DNA of 64,000 bases from Burkholderiales bacterium RIFCSPLOWO2_12_FULL_65_40. Its GTDB lineage: Bacteria; Pseudomonadota; Gammaproteobacteria; Burkholderiales; Burkholderiaceae_C. Where the stretch lies: contig MESL01000035.1 in NCBI GenBank assembly GCA_001770955.1, positions 184,468 to 248,467 of the forward strand, given 5' to 3'. This document shows positions 37,286 through 45,716 of this stretch, one piece after another. Below the pieces are notes generated by a model. The model saw only the letters and a program-made list of their open reading frames with translations. It was not told where the DNA came from and made no database searches. The position numbers and the translations under genes are program-made. The stretch's first letter is position 1. Every line of letters begins with the position of its first letter.

Positions 37286-37951
37286 ATGGCCAAAATGATC
37301 GTATCGATCGACGGCGTCGTTATCAAAGAGGTGCAACTCACCAAGGAGCGCACCATGCTCGGTCGCCGTCCTTACAACGACATCGTGATCGACAATCTCG
37401 CGGTCAGTGGCGAGCACGCCGTGATGCACATGACCGAGCACGAGGTCGAGGTGGAAGACCTGGGCAGCACCAACGGCACCTACGTCAATGGCAAGGCCAT
37501 CAAGCGCCAGGTGCTGCGCAATGGCGACACCATCGAAGTGGGCAAATACAAGATCCGCTTCCTCCAAGAAGAGGAGGACGGTGGTTACGAGAAAACCATG
37601 ATCTTCAAGCCCGGCATGGTTCCGCCGCCCATTGCGCCCCGCCCGGCACCCGCCACGCCTGCAGCAGCACCTGCCGCTGCCGCAGCGCCCTTGTCGGCCG
37701 TGATTCGCGTACTCTCCGGTGCTGCCGCAGGGCGCGAGGTGGCGCTGACCAAGGTGGTGACCACCATTGGCAAGCCCGGCGTGGCCGTGGCCTCCATCAC
37801 CCGGCGCCACCATGGCTTTGTGCTGGCCCATGTCGAGGGCCCAGACACACCCATGCACAACGGTGCGCGCATCGGCCAGGCGCCTGTGCCATTGCACACC
37901 GGCGACATGCTGGAGCTGGCCGGCACTGAAATGCAGTTCATCCAGAGCTGA
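37286..37951 (+). CDS. FHA-domain protein (second C-terminal FHA-like domain)
   Basis: A 221-residue protein. Residues 1-90 form an FHA phosphothreonine-binding domain: MLGRRPYNDIVI (Gly26, Arg27), VSGEHAV (Ser41, His44), LGSTNGTYVNG. A Pro/Ala-rich linker (about 110-130) leads to a second FHA-like fold (SAVIRVLSGAAAGREV, ITRRHHGFV, about 131-221) lacking the canonical NGT. It probably docks the phosphorylated kinase or its targets. The start at 37286 has TTGGAG upstream. Confidence 0.9.
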   Translation: MAKMIVSIDGVVIKEVQLTKERTMLGRRPYNDIVIDNLAVSGEHAVMHMTEHEVEVEDLGSTNGTYVNGKAIKRQVLRNGDTIEVGKYKIRFLQEEEDGGYEKTMIFKPGMVPPPIAPRPAPATPAAAPAAAAAPLSAVIRVLSGAAAGREVALTKVVTTIGKPGVAVASITRRHHGFVLAHVEGPDTPMHNGARIGQAPVPLHTGDMLELAGTEMQFIQS

Positions 37952-37989
37952 AGGCGCGATCACCCGCACCGTGCAGCCAGGGGCAGGCC

Positions 37990-40275
37990 ATGGGCGATCG
38001 GGGCTTGACGAGACTGCGCACACGCTTTGCAGGCGTGCTGCGCAGGCGCTGGCGGCGCATGGCGGTGGTCATGCTGCCTCTGCTGCTGGCGTTGCTGCAT
38101 GCCACAGGAGCCTTGCGCATTCCGGTGCTGGAGCGCATGGACCAATGGATTTACGACGCCCGGCTGCGCGCCACCATGCCGCGCACGCTGGACGAGCGCA
38201 TCGTCATCATCGATCTCGATGAGCAAAGCCTGGAGCGCGTGGGACATTGGCCCTGGGGGCGCGACACCATGGCCCGCTTGACCCGGGAACTGATCGAGCG
38301 CCAGCAGGTCGCCGTGGTGGGCTTTGATATTGTCTTTGCCGAACCCGACGGCAGCTCGGGCCTCAAAAGCCTGCGGCAGTTGGCGCAAGGGCCGCTGCGT
38401 GGGCAGCCGGGCTTTGTTGATCAACTCGCGCGGTTGGCGCCTGAGCTGGATTTTGACGCGCGCTTTGCCCGCGTGCTCGAAGGGCAGAACGTGGTGCTGG
38501 GCTACTACTTCACCAGCGACCGCGATGGCAAGGCACGTGGGTCCCTGCCCGCCCCTGCGCTGGACGCAGACCTGTTGCAAGGCAGGCAGTTGCGTGCCAC
38601 CACCTGGAATGGCTACGGCAGCAATATCGCCCTGCTCGCGCAGGCCGCACCTGTTGCGGGCTTTTTCAATGCCATGAACGATGCCGATGGGGTGGTGCGC
38701 TCGCTGCCCCTGCTGGCCGAGTACCAGGGCCAGTATTACGAATCGTTGGCCTTGGCGGTGTTTCGCACGCTGCTCGGCAAACCGCAGGTGCACCCGGTGG
38801 TTGCCCACACGGATGCCACCGGTGGCGCCCAGGCTCTCCAGGCCATCGAATTGCACCAGGATGGCCGCACTTTGCAACTGCCGGTGGATGACCAGCTTGC
38901 GACACTGGTGCCCTACCGGGGGCCGGGTGGCCCTCGGGGCGGGTCATTTCGCTACATTCCCGCCGTCGATGTCCTCGACGGGCGGTTGGCACCTGCCAGC
39001 CTGCAAGGGCAGATCGTTCTGGTGGGGTCCACGGCGCCCGGCCTGCAAGACCTTCGCGCCACACCAGTGGACGGTGCATACCCCGGGGTGGAGACACACG
39101 CCAATGTCATCGCGGGTTTTCTGGATGGTACGGGTACGGTGCGGCCGGACTATGCCGCCGGGTTCGATGTGTTCCAGATCCTGTGTACGGGGCTGTTGCT
39201 GGCATTGGCGTTGCCGGTGCTCAGCGCCAGCGCGGCGGTGGCGCTGAGCGTCGGGGTGCTGGGCAGTCTGGTCGGCCTCAATGGCTGGCTGTACCAGGCC
39301 CACGGCTTGGCCATGCCTCTGGCCACGGTGCTGGTACTGGTGCTGCTGGCCTATGCATTGAACATGAGCTACGGCTACTTTGTGGAAAGCCGGGCCAAAC
39401 GCGGCTTGGCGCACCTGTTCGGCACCTACGTCCCACCCGAGCTGGTGGACGAGATGGTGCTGGAGCCCGAGCGATACAGCATGCAGGCGGCCAGCCGGGA
39501 ACTCACGGTCATGTTCTGCGACATGCGCGGCTTCACCGCCATGTCCGAGCGCATGGAACCTGTGCAACTGCAGGCCCTGCTCAACACCATCTTCACCCGC
39601 CTCACCCAGATCATCCGGGCTGAGCGTGGCACCATCGACAAGTACATGGGTGATTGCGTGATGGCTTTTTGGGGCGCGCCGGTGGCTACGCCCGAGCACG
39701 CAACGATGGCAGTGCGTGCTGCCTTAGGCATGGTGCAGGCGGTGCAGGTGCTCAACGCGGAACACTGCCAGCGGGGCTTGCCTGCCATTGGCGTGGGCGT
39801 GGGTCTGAACACGGGAACGATGTGCGTGGGCGATATGGGCTCGGACATCCGGCGCAGTTACACGGTGATTGGCGACGCCGTCAATCTGGGCTCGCGGCTG
39901 GAAGGGCTGTGCAAGGTATACGGCGTTGAAATCGTGGTCAGTGAAAGCACCCACGCCCAGGCGCAGGGCTTCGTGTGGCAGGAACTCGACCGGGTGTGCG
40001 TCAAGGGCAAAGAACAGGCCGTTGCCATTTACCGTCCCATTGCCCCCGTTGGCACATTGACCGCCACGCAGCAGCATGCACTGGATGTGTGGCACGAATG
40101 GCTGGCTGCCTTTCGGGCGCAAGACTGGCCCCGGTGCGATACCCTGTGGCCGGCACTGCATGCTGCGGACCATGCACCGGCATTGCTGGCGTTTTATGAC
40201 CAGCGCCTCCAGGCCCAGCGGGTGTTACCCTATAACCCCGACTGGGACGGTGCGACCCATTTCGACACCAAATAA
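37990..40275 (+). CDS. CHASE2-domain class III adenylate cyclase
   Basis: A 761-residue membrane cyclase: N-terminal helix (about 24-40), periplasmic CHASE2 domain (about 45-395), three helices (about 398-465) and a class III catalytic domain (about 495-690). Metal ligands are in VMFCDMRGFTAMS (Asp about 511) and DKYMGDCVMAFWG; the Lys of DKYMGD and the Asp of VIGDAVNLGSR indicate ATP rather than GTP as substrate. It shares the sensory architecture of the kinase at 33802, so both may read one signal. The MBL phosphodiesterase-like gene follows 15 bases later. Confidence 0.92.
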   Translation: MGDRGLTRLRTRFAGVLRRRWRRMAVVMLPLLLALLHATGALRIPVLERMDQWIYDARLRATMPRTLDERIVIIDLDEQSLERVGHWPWGRDTMARLTRELIERQQVAVVGFDIVFAEPDGSSGLKSLRQLAQGPLRGQPGFVDQLARLAPELDFDARFARVLEGQNVVLGYYFTSDRDGKARGSLPAPALDADLLQGRQLRATTWNGYGSNIALLAQAAPVAGFFNAMNDADGVVRSLPLLAEYQGQYYESLALAVFRTLLGKPQVHPVVAHTDATGGAQALQAIELHQDGRTLQLPVDDQLATLVPYRGPGGPRGGSFRYIPAVDVLDGRLAPASLQGQIVLVGSTAPGLQDLRATPVDGAYPGVETHANVIAGFLDGTGTVRPDYAAGFDVFQILCTGLLLALALPVLSASAAVALSVGVLGSLVGLNGWLYQAHGLAMPLATVLVLVLLAYALNMSYGYFVESRAKRGLAHLFGTYVPPELVDEMVLEPERYSMQAASRELTVMFCDMRGFTAMSERMEPVQLQALLNTIFTRLTQIIRAERGTIDKYMGDCVMAFWGAPVATPEHATMAVRAALGMVQAVQVLNAEHCQRGLPAIGVGVGLNTGTMCVGDMGSDIRRSYTVIGDAVNLGSRLEGLCKVYGVEIVVSESTHAQAQGFVWQELDRVCVKGKEQAVAIYRPIAPVGTLTATQQHALDVWHEWLAAFRAQDWPRCDTLWPALHAADHAPALLAFYDQRLQAQRVLPYNPDWDGATHFDTK

Positions 40276-40290
40276 ACCACGGCATCCACC

Positions 40291-41082
40291 ATGAAAGTCC
40301 GCGTGCTCGGTTGCTCCGGGGCCATTGCCCAGGGTTGCCGCACCACCTCGTTTCTGATCGACGGGCGCATCCTCATTGACGCGGGCACCGGCGTGGGCGA
40401 TCTCACGCTCGATGAAATGCGGGCTATCGACCATGTCTTTCTGACCCACTCGCATCTGGACCATATTGCGGCGCTGCCGCTCATGCTCGATGCGGTTTCG
40501 TCGCTGCGCAGCACGCCGGTGCAAGTGCATGCCTTGCCCGAAACCATCGTGGCCCTGCAGGTTCATGTGTTCAACAACGTCATCTGGCCGGACTTCAGCC
40601 GCATCCCCAGCACCAGCGCGCCCTTCTTGCGCTTCACCGCGCTGGCCGTGGGCCAGACGCTGAACGCCGCAGGCACGCTGCTGGAAGTGCTGCCCGCCGA
40701 ACATACCGTACCCGCCGTCGGCTATGCGGTGCAAGGCCACAGCGGCTGGTGGGTGTTCAGTGGCGACACAGGGCGCAACCCGGCCTTCTGGCAGCGCGTG
40801 AACCAGATCCCCATGGCCATGCTGGTGATCGAAACCGCCTTCAGCAACCGTGAAAGCATCCTGGCCGAGCGCGCCCTGCATCTTGCCCCACACACCCTGG
40901 CGCTGGAACTGGCGCAACTGAACCCTGCGCGCCCCTGTCCCATCTACATCACCCACACCAAGCCGTCGGAAACCGAGCTCATCATGGCGGAGATCCGGCA
41001 GTTCGATGCGCGTACCCCCCATGGATTTGATGCGCCGCACGATATCCGGTGGCTTCGGGCGGGGGATGTGCTGGAGGTGTAA
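40291..41082 (+). CDS. MBL-fold 3',5'-cyclic-nucleotide phosphodiesterase-like protein
   Basis: A 263-residue metallo-beta-lactamase fold protein. Metal motif THSHLDHIAALPL (HxHxDH), DGRILIDAGTGVGDL, VFSGDTGRNPAFW and a final ITHTKPSE. The overall pattern (VRVLGCSGAIAQGCRTTSFLID) resembles class II cyclic-nucleotide phosphodiesterases of the CpdP/PDE1 type. Placement right after an adenylate cyclase supports cAMP hydrolysis. Substrate has to be shown by assay; RNase Z-like proteins share the fold. Confidence 0.82.
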   Translation: MKVRVLGCSGAIAQGCRTTSFLIDGRILIDAGTGVGDLTLDEMRAIDHVFLTHSHLDHIAALPLMLDAVSSLRSTPVQVHALPETIVALQVHVFNNVIWPDFSRIPSTSAPFLRFTALAVGQTLNAAGTLLEVLPAEHTVPAVGYAVQGHSGWWVFSGDTGRNPAFWQRVNQIPMAMLVIETAFSNRESILAERALHLAPHTLALELAQLNPARPCPIYITHTKPSETELIMAEIRQFDARTPHGFDAPHDIRWLRAGDVLEV

Positions 41083-41216
41083 GGGTTGGGCTGTGAGTGA
41101 CATAGATGCGCGACAAGAATGTCATTTTTATGTGAGCGATAGGGCGAATTGTTACATTTTGGCTTGTTTTTATAAGGTAAATGTTTCTTGAAGATGCTTG
41201 TTGTTGCAGTTGTGAT

Positions 41217-41232
41217 TGGCACGGAAACTGCT
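41217..41232 (+). promoter_or_regulatory. Sigma-54 promoter of pilA
   Basis: TGGCACGGAAACTGCT has the perfect -24 box TGGCACG and GC of the -12 box 12 bases later. It lies 38 bases before the pilin start. PilSR/RpoN control is the norm for major pilins. Confidence 0.8.
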
Positions 41233-41270
41233 TTTTTTAAGCGCATCTGCAATTTTCCTAGGAGATCTAT

Positions 41271-41843
41271 ATGAAGCGTTCTTTCCAAAAGGGTTTTACC
41301 CTGATCGAATTGATGATCGTTGTGGCGATCATCGGTATTCTGGCCGCCGTGGCCCTGCCGGCCTACCAGGACTACACCATTCGCGCCAAGGTTTCTGAGG
41401 CTGTGATTGCAGGTTCCAGTGCCAAGGGTGTGTTGAGTGAAGCCTTCCAGTCCGATGGCATCACCGGCCTGTCGGCAGCGGCTACTGCCATCAACGCGAC
41501 TCCTTTTGCACAAAAAGCATCGAAGTACGTGATTAACTATTGCGTGGGTGCCGCAGTGACCACACCAACGGCTGCAGACTGTGCTGCTACGGGTGCTATT
41601 GCGAACTGGATTGTCTCCGTGGCCATCTCGGCGACTGCTGGCAATGGTATTCCCACCAGCCTGGATGGCCAAACCATCGTTCTTTCGCCGAACGTGCAGG
41701 GGGTGACTCCTGTTGCTACGTCTCTGGGCGCCGTGGATTGGGCTTGCACCAGTACGACAAACCAAGCAGCAACTGCACGTGGTTTGGCGAACCGGCCTCT
41801 TGGCACGCTGCTGGCCAAATACGCTCCATCCGAGTGCCGTTAA
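41271..41843 (+). CDS. pilA: Type IV major pilin PilA (copy 1)
   Basis: A 190-residue prepilin: eight-residue leader MKRSFQKG cut before F, then [20 protein letters not shown] with Glu5 of the mature protein, the N-terminal helix, and a disulfide-bounded C-terminal loop (WAC...SEC). It forms the pilus fibre. The C-terminus YAPSECR and a second pilin gene at 42822 suggest two alternative subunits. A terminator follows. Confidence 0.95.
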   Translation: MKRSFQKGFTLIELMIVVAIIGILAAVALPAYQDYTIRAKVSEAVIAGSSAKGVLSEAFQSDGITGLSAAATAINATPFAQKASKYVINYCVGAAVTTPTAADCAATGAIANWIVSVAISATAGNGIPTSLDGQTIVLSPNVQGVTPVATSLGAVDWACTSTTNQAATARGLANRPLGTLLAKYAPSECR

Positions 41844-41891
41844 ACTGAAACGGTGCAGAGCGCTCTTTGCAGGGCCTCGCACTTGTATCCC

Positions 41892-41915
41892 AAAGGGCGC
41901 TCAGGCGCCCTTTTT
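41892..41915 (+). terminator. Terminator after pilA
   Basis: AAAGGGCGC-TCAG-GCGCCCTTT hairpin with T-run. It lies 26 bases ahead of the accessory gene and may reduce its transcription relative to pilin. Confidence 0.85.
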
Positions 41916-41940
41916 CGCGTGTGCAGTTTTTCAAAGTCTC

Positions 41941-42711
41941 ATGAAGTCAACACAACATCGGTGGCGCTTTGCCGCGCGCTGGGCGCTTCGCCACACTCTG
42001 CTCAGTGTGGCCATTGCATTGATCTCCGCAGCCCTGGTGTTTGGGCTTTGGTATCCCATGCCCTATCGTGCAATGCTCGGTGTGGGTGGCATTTATGTGC
42101 TGATACTCATCGTGGACGTGGTTTGCGGTCCACTGATCACTTTTGTGCTGGCCAGTCCTCGCAAGTCGCGGCGTGAAATGGTGTTGGACCTCAGCCTTGT
42201 GGGCATGATTCAGATGGCCGCCCTGCTATATGGAATGCAGGCGGTCTGGATTGGGCGACCTGCTGTGCTGGCGTTCGAAAAAGATCGACTGACAGTGGTT
42301 TCTTCAAATGAAATTGACCACGCCGATCTCCACAAGGCACCGCCAGGCTTGCGTGATTTGCCCAATGCCGGTCTGCTAAAGGTGGGAACCCGTAAGCCCC
42401 GCGACAACAGCGAATTTTTTGGCGGTATCGATCTGTCTTTGGCCGGGATTTCGCCCGCCATGCGCCCAGCCTGGTGGGAGCCGATCAGCCTTTATCACGA
42501 CGAGATGCGGGCGCATGCCAAACCACTTTCTGAACTTATTCAGCGGCGCCCGAATGACGTTTTCTTGCTAAGGAAAGCTGTTGCCGAAACAGGCCAGCCG
42601 ATTGACGCGCTGACATACCTGCCGCTCACCAGTAGCAAGACTAAAGACTGGATTGCGCTGCTAGATGCGAGTATGGAAGTGGTCGGTTACGCACCAGTGG
42701 ACGGGTTCTAA
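41941..42711 (+). CDS. TfpX/TfpZ-family type IV pilin accessory protein
   Basis: A 256-residue inner-membrane protein with about four N-terminal helices (residues 15-110: LLSVAIALISAALVFGLW, GVGGIYVLILIVDVVCGPLITFVL, DLSLVGMIQMAALLYGMQ) and a soluble C-terminal domain ending SMEVVGYAPVDGF. Such proteins are encoded beside specific pilins (TfpX, TfpZ, FimB-like) and are needed for their assembly. It sits between the two pilin genes and could serve either. Confidence 0.85.
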   Translation: MKSTQHRWRFAARWALRHTLLSVAIALISAALVFGLWYPMPYRAMLGVGGIYVLILIVDVVCGPLITFVLASPRKSRREMVLDLSLVGMIQMAALLYGMQAVWIGRPAVLAFEKDRLTVVSSNEIDHADLHKAPPGLRDLPNAGLLKVGTRKPRDNSEFFGGIDLSLAGISPAMRPAWWEPISLYHDEMRAHAKPLSELIQRRPNDVFLLRKAVAETGQPIDALTYLPLTSSKTKDWIALLDASMEVVGYAPVDGF

Positions 42712-42770
42712 AACGCGGAAAGCGGACAAGTTCACTGCTCTACAGTGCGGCTTGGTTTTTGTAACCGAGA

Positions 42771-42786
42771 TGGCGCAGATATTGCT
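42771..42786 (+). promoter_or_regulatory. Sigma-54-like promoter of the second pilin
   Basis: TGGCGCAGATATTGCT: GG and GC are 12 bases apart and TTGCT is a consensus -12 box. It lies 35 bases before the pilin start, close to the pilA spacing. Confidence 0.65.
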
Positions 42787-42821
42787 AAAGGTTTAACTAA
42801 TCGACAGATTTTGGAGAAACC

Positions 42822-43358
42822 ATGCGCAACTACTACAAGAAGATTCAAGGATTCACGCTGATCGAGCTGATGATCGTCGTCGCGATCATTGGCATACTGG
42901 CTGCAGTCGCCTTGCCGGCGTACCAGGATTTCACCGTGAGGGCAAAAATAGCAGAAGCAGTGGTTGCTGCAGCGCCCGGCAAAGAAATGCTGAGTGAGGC
43001 ATTTCAAGCCAACGGAGTCGGAGGCATGGATGCAGCTGCTACGGTATATAACGCTGTGCCAGCTGCGCAGAAGGCATCCAAATATGTCAGCGACATTCAG
43101 ATCACAGGCGCGGCAACGCCTTGGCCCATTGTGGTGAGCATTGCTGCTACCGCGGGCAACGGCATCCCCACCGGACTCAATGGTCAAACCCTCGTCTTCT
43201 CACCCAATATTCAGGGCGCAACTCCCACGGCCGGCGCACAAGGTGCCGTGGATTGGGCGTGTGCCAGCGACTCCGCTTCGACCGCGACCGCGAGGGGGCT
43301 GGCGAACCGCACCCTGGGTACGCTGCCTGCAAAATACGCTCCGGCAGAATGTCGCTGA
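42822..43358 (+). CDS. Type IV major pilin (copy 2)
   Basis: A 178-residue prepilin with a ten-residue leader ([10 protein letters not shown]) then [20 protein letters not shown]. The helix and the C-terminal cysteine loop (WACAS...PAECR) are closely similar to copy 1, the variable middle less so: an old tandem duplication. Where copy 1 ends YAPSECR, this ends YAPAECR. TTTTGGAGAAACC is the ribosome site. The oligosaccharyltransferase gene follows 96 bases later. Confidence 0.93.
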   Translation: MRNYYKKIQGFTLIELMIVVAIIGILAAVALPAYQDFTVRAKIAEAVVAAAPGKEMLSEAFQANGVGGMDAAATVYNAVPAAQKASKYVSDIQITGAATPWPIVVSIAATAGNGIPTGLNGQTLVFSPNIQGATPTAGAQGAVDWACASDSASTATARGLANRTLGTLPAKYAPAECR

Positions 43359-43377
43359 GAGTGCCTTGCCAAGGCCA

Positions 43378-43411
43378 GGCGGCAGGAATTCATTGACACC
43401 TGACTGCCGCC
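43378..43411 (+). terminator. Weak hairpin after the second pilin
   Basis: GGCGGCAG and CTGCCGCC are separated by an 18-base loop; there is no T-run. It may be a partial terminator or RNA stabiliser. Confidence 0.35.
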
Positions 43412-43454
43412 GCTCCATATCAATGGGGCTGCATTTTTTCCTGCACAATTTTTC

Positions 43455-45092
43455 ATGCGCTTCCGGATGCCTTTTGCCTTGTTGGCCGTGCTGGGCGTCG
43501 CATTTCCGTTCCTATTCCCCTACACCCAACCGCCCTCCACCAACTTCTGGCCCTTGATGGCCGCCGGGTTGTGCGGAGGGTTGATTGCGGTCGCGTGGAA
43601 TGCACGCTCACCAAGCGGTCTTCAAACTGGGAAAGACGTCTGGCCCGATAGGTCCGAAATGGCTACCTGGCTCAGCGCCGGCCTCTTGCTGGCCGCGCTG
43701 TTGGCCAGTGCCATCGGTCTGCTGCAATATTTTGGCGCTGCCACCGGTCTCGATCCCTGGGTGCATGCCTCCAAGCCCGGTCAGGCCATGGGCAACCTGC
43801 GCCAGCGCAACCAGCAGGCCACCTTGCTCAGCATGGGGCTGTGGGCCTTGCTGTGGGTGGTGGCGCAAACCGAGGCGCATTTGCGTGCGCCTACGGCTGG
43901 GGAGGGCTCGGCGCACTCCGGGGTCGCCTTGCTTGGGGGCGGCCGGCCGTGGCCGTTGTGGTCGGTGGGGCTGCTCATGGCCTGGGCCCTGGCCCTGCTG
44001 GCGGTGGGCAGTGCGGCCACGGCATCGCGTACGGGGCTGGCGCAGTGGGTGGTGATCGGGGTGCTTTTGGCGCTGTGGCGTGCGTCGCTTGGGCGCCTGG
44101 CGGTGTGGCTGGCGCTAGTGGGGCTGGCGATTTATGGCGTAGCGGCCTGGTTGCTGCCCGATCTGCTGCTGCAATGGACGGGTTTTCGGGCCGATGGGCT
44201 GATGGCGCGTTTTGGCGATGCTCCCGGCTGCACCAGCCGCCGCGTGCTGTGGTCCAACGTGCTGCACCTGATCGCGCAGAAGCCCTGGCTCGGCTGGGGC
44301 TGGGGCGAGCTGGATTACGCCCACTACATCACGCTCTTTCCCGGGGAACGCTTCTGTGTGCTGCTGGACAACGCGCACAACCTGCCCCTGCATCTTGCGG
44401 TGGAACTGGGGGTGCCCGTGGCTGCGCTGGCGTGCGTTGCCGTGCTGGCCTGGGTCGGCGCATCGCGCCCCTGGAGCGAGACGGACCCTGCGCGGCAACT
44501 GGCCTGGGGGATTCTGGCGCTGGTGGGCTTGCACAGCATGCTGGAGTTTCCGCTGTGGTACGGGCCGTTTCAGCTGGTGACGGTGCTGGCGGTCTTCATT
44601 CTCTGGCGCAGGCCGGCGCCCGAGCGTGGCACTCCGCAGGGTGATGTCTCCGTGCAGAAAGCGCCTTTAGGGCAGATATGGAAAGCGCTGATAGCTCTCA
44701 TTGCCATAGCATTCATGGGCTACGCCAGCTGGGATTACGCGCGGGTGAGCCAGGTGTACAAGCCGGTGCATCTGCGCTCCGAAGCCCTGCGGGAGAACAC
44801 CCTGACCAAGGTGTCCGGCACCTGGCTGTTTGCCGATGCCGTAGATTTTGCAATTCTGACGACCACGCCCGTCAACCCGGAGACCGCGCAGCGCATGTAT
44901 GTGCTGGCCACGGCCCTGCTGCACTATTCCCCCGAGCCGCGCGTGATCGAGCCACTGATCGAAAGCGCGGCGCTGTTGGGGCGGGATGATGAGGTGGCCT
45001 TCCACATGCGCCGTTACCGGGTCGCGTATCCGCAGGATTTCGATCGCTGGTCTCGCGCCAACCGGGCCTTCGCCGCCCCGGTGGACGACTGA
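43455..45092 (+). CDS. PglL/TfpO-like protein O-oligosaccharyltransferase (Wzy_C family)
   Basis: A 545-residue membrane protein with about 11 helices. The Wzy_C/PglL pattern is visible: RQRNQQATLLSMG, ASRTGLAQW, RRVLWSNVLHLIAQKPWLGWGWGELDY and the catalytic-loop histidine in DNAHNLPLHLAVELGV. Next to two pilins it most likely glycosylates pilin serines, as TfpO and PglL do. Residues about 401-420 (KAPLGQIWKALIALIAIAF) are encoded by a copy of the dispersed repeat and form part of a membrane helix. An O-antigen ligase or polymerase is the alternative. Confidence 0.85.
   Translation: MRFRMPFALLAVLGVAFPFLFPYTQPPSTNFWPLMAAGLCGGLIAVAWNARSPSGLQTGKDVWPDRSEMATWLSAGLLLAALLASAIGLLQYFGAATGLDPWVHASKPGQAMGNLRQRNQQATLLSMGLWALLWVVAQTEAHLRAPTAGEGSAHSGVALLGGGRPWPLWSVGLLMAWALALLAVGSAATASRTGLAQWVVIGVLLALWRASLGRLAVWLALVGLAIYGVAAWLLPDLLLQWTGFRADGLMARFGDAPGCTSRRVLWSNVLHLIAQKPWLGWGWGELDYAHYITLFPGERFCVLLDNAHNLPLHLAVELGVPVAALACVAVLAWVGASRPWSETDPARQLAWGILALVGLHSMLEFPLWYGPFQLVTVLAVFILWRRPAPERGTPQGDVSVQKAPLGQIWKALIALIAIAFMGYASWDYARVSQVYKPVHLRSEALRENTLTKVSGTWLFADAVDFAILTTTPVNPETAQRMYVLATALLHYSPEPRVIEPLIESAALLGRDDEVAFHMRRYRVAYPQDFDRWSRANRAFAAPVDD
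44655..44713. repeat. Dispersed repeat, coding copy in the oligosaccharyltransferase gene
   Basis: AAAGCGCCTTTAGGGCAG, then GGAAAGCGCTGATAGCTCTC and CATAGCATTC. It is read in frame as a hydrophobic segment. Confidence 0.65.
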
Positions 45093-45113
45093 ACGCTGCG
45101 GCGGGCGTCAGGC

Positions 45114-45608
45114 CTACGGGCTTGGCGCCACGTAACTTCCCGACTTGCCCCCGTGCTTTTCCTGCACGCGCACGTCGTGGATCGACATGCCACGGTCCAC
45201 GGCCTTGCACATGTCGTAGATCGTGAGCAGGGCGATCTGCACGGCGGTCAGGGCCTCCATCTCGACGCCGGTGGGGCCCACGGTTTCGACAGTTGCAGCA
45301 CAAAATATGCCGATAGCGCCCGGCAGGCGTGCGCTGGCAGCTTCAAATTCGATAGCGACCCGGGTCAGCGCCAGGGGGTGGCACAGGGGGATGAGGTCGC
45401 TGGTCTTCTTGGCCGCCTGGATGCCGGCGATGCGGGCAATGCCCAGCACGTCGCCCTTTTTGGCGGTGCCGGCCTCGATCAGGGCCAGGGTGGCGGGCAG
45501 CATCTCGATGCGGCCGGTGGCCACGGCGATGCGGTGCGTGGCGGCCTTGGCGGCCACGTCCACCATGTGGGCCTGGCCCAGGGAGTCGAAGTGGGTGAGT
45601 GCGGACAT
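45114..45608 (-). CDS. moaC: Cyclic pyranopterin monophosphate synthase MoaC
   Basis: A 164-residue molybdenum cofactor enzyme converting the 8-oxo GTP derivative made by MoaA to cPMP. Core motifs are present: [36 protein letters not shown] and the catalytic [11 protein letters not shown]. Between strands, residues about 84-106 ([15 protein letters not shown]) are encoded by a copy of the dispersed repeat and look like an insert of several residues compared with the family. It converges on the oligosaccharyltransferase gene across 21 bases. Confidence 0.95.
   Translation of the reverse strand: MSALTHFDSLGQAHMVDVAAKAATHRIAVATGRIEMLPATLALIEAGTAKKGDVLGIARIAGIQAAKKTSDLIPLCHPLALTRVAIEFEAASARLPGAIGIFCAATVETVGPTGVEMEALTAVQIALLTIYDMCKAVDRGMSIHDVRVQEKHGGKSGSYVAPSP
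45291..45357. repeat. Dispersed repeat, coding copy inside moaC
   Basis: On the coding strand: GAAGCTGCCAGCGCACGCC, loop, GGGCGCTATCGGCATATTTT. It keeps the reading frame and sits before the conserved TVETVGPTG segment. Confidence 0.65.
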
Positions 45609-45716
45609 AAGGTGCGAACCGGGTGAAGGGGGAAACTTTGGCAGAACGGGGCATCATACGGTGATGTGCCATGGCAGACGCTGCCGTCGGCGTTGGCCGG
45701 GGCAGGGTGTTCTCTG

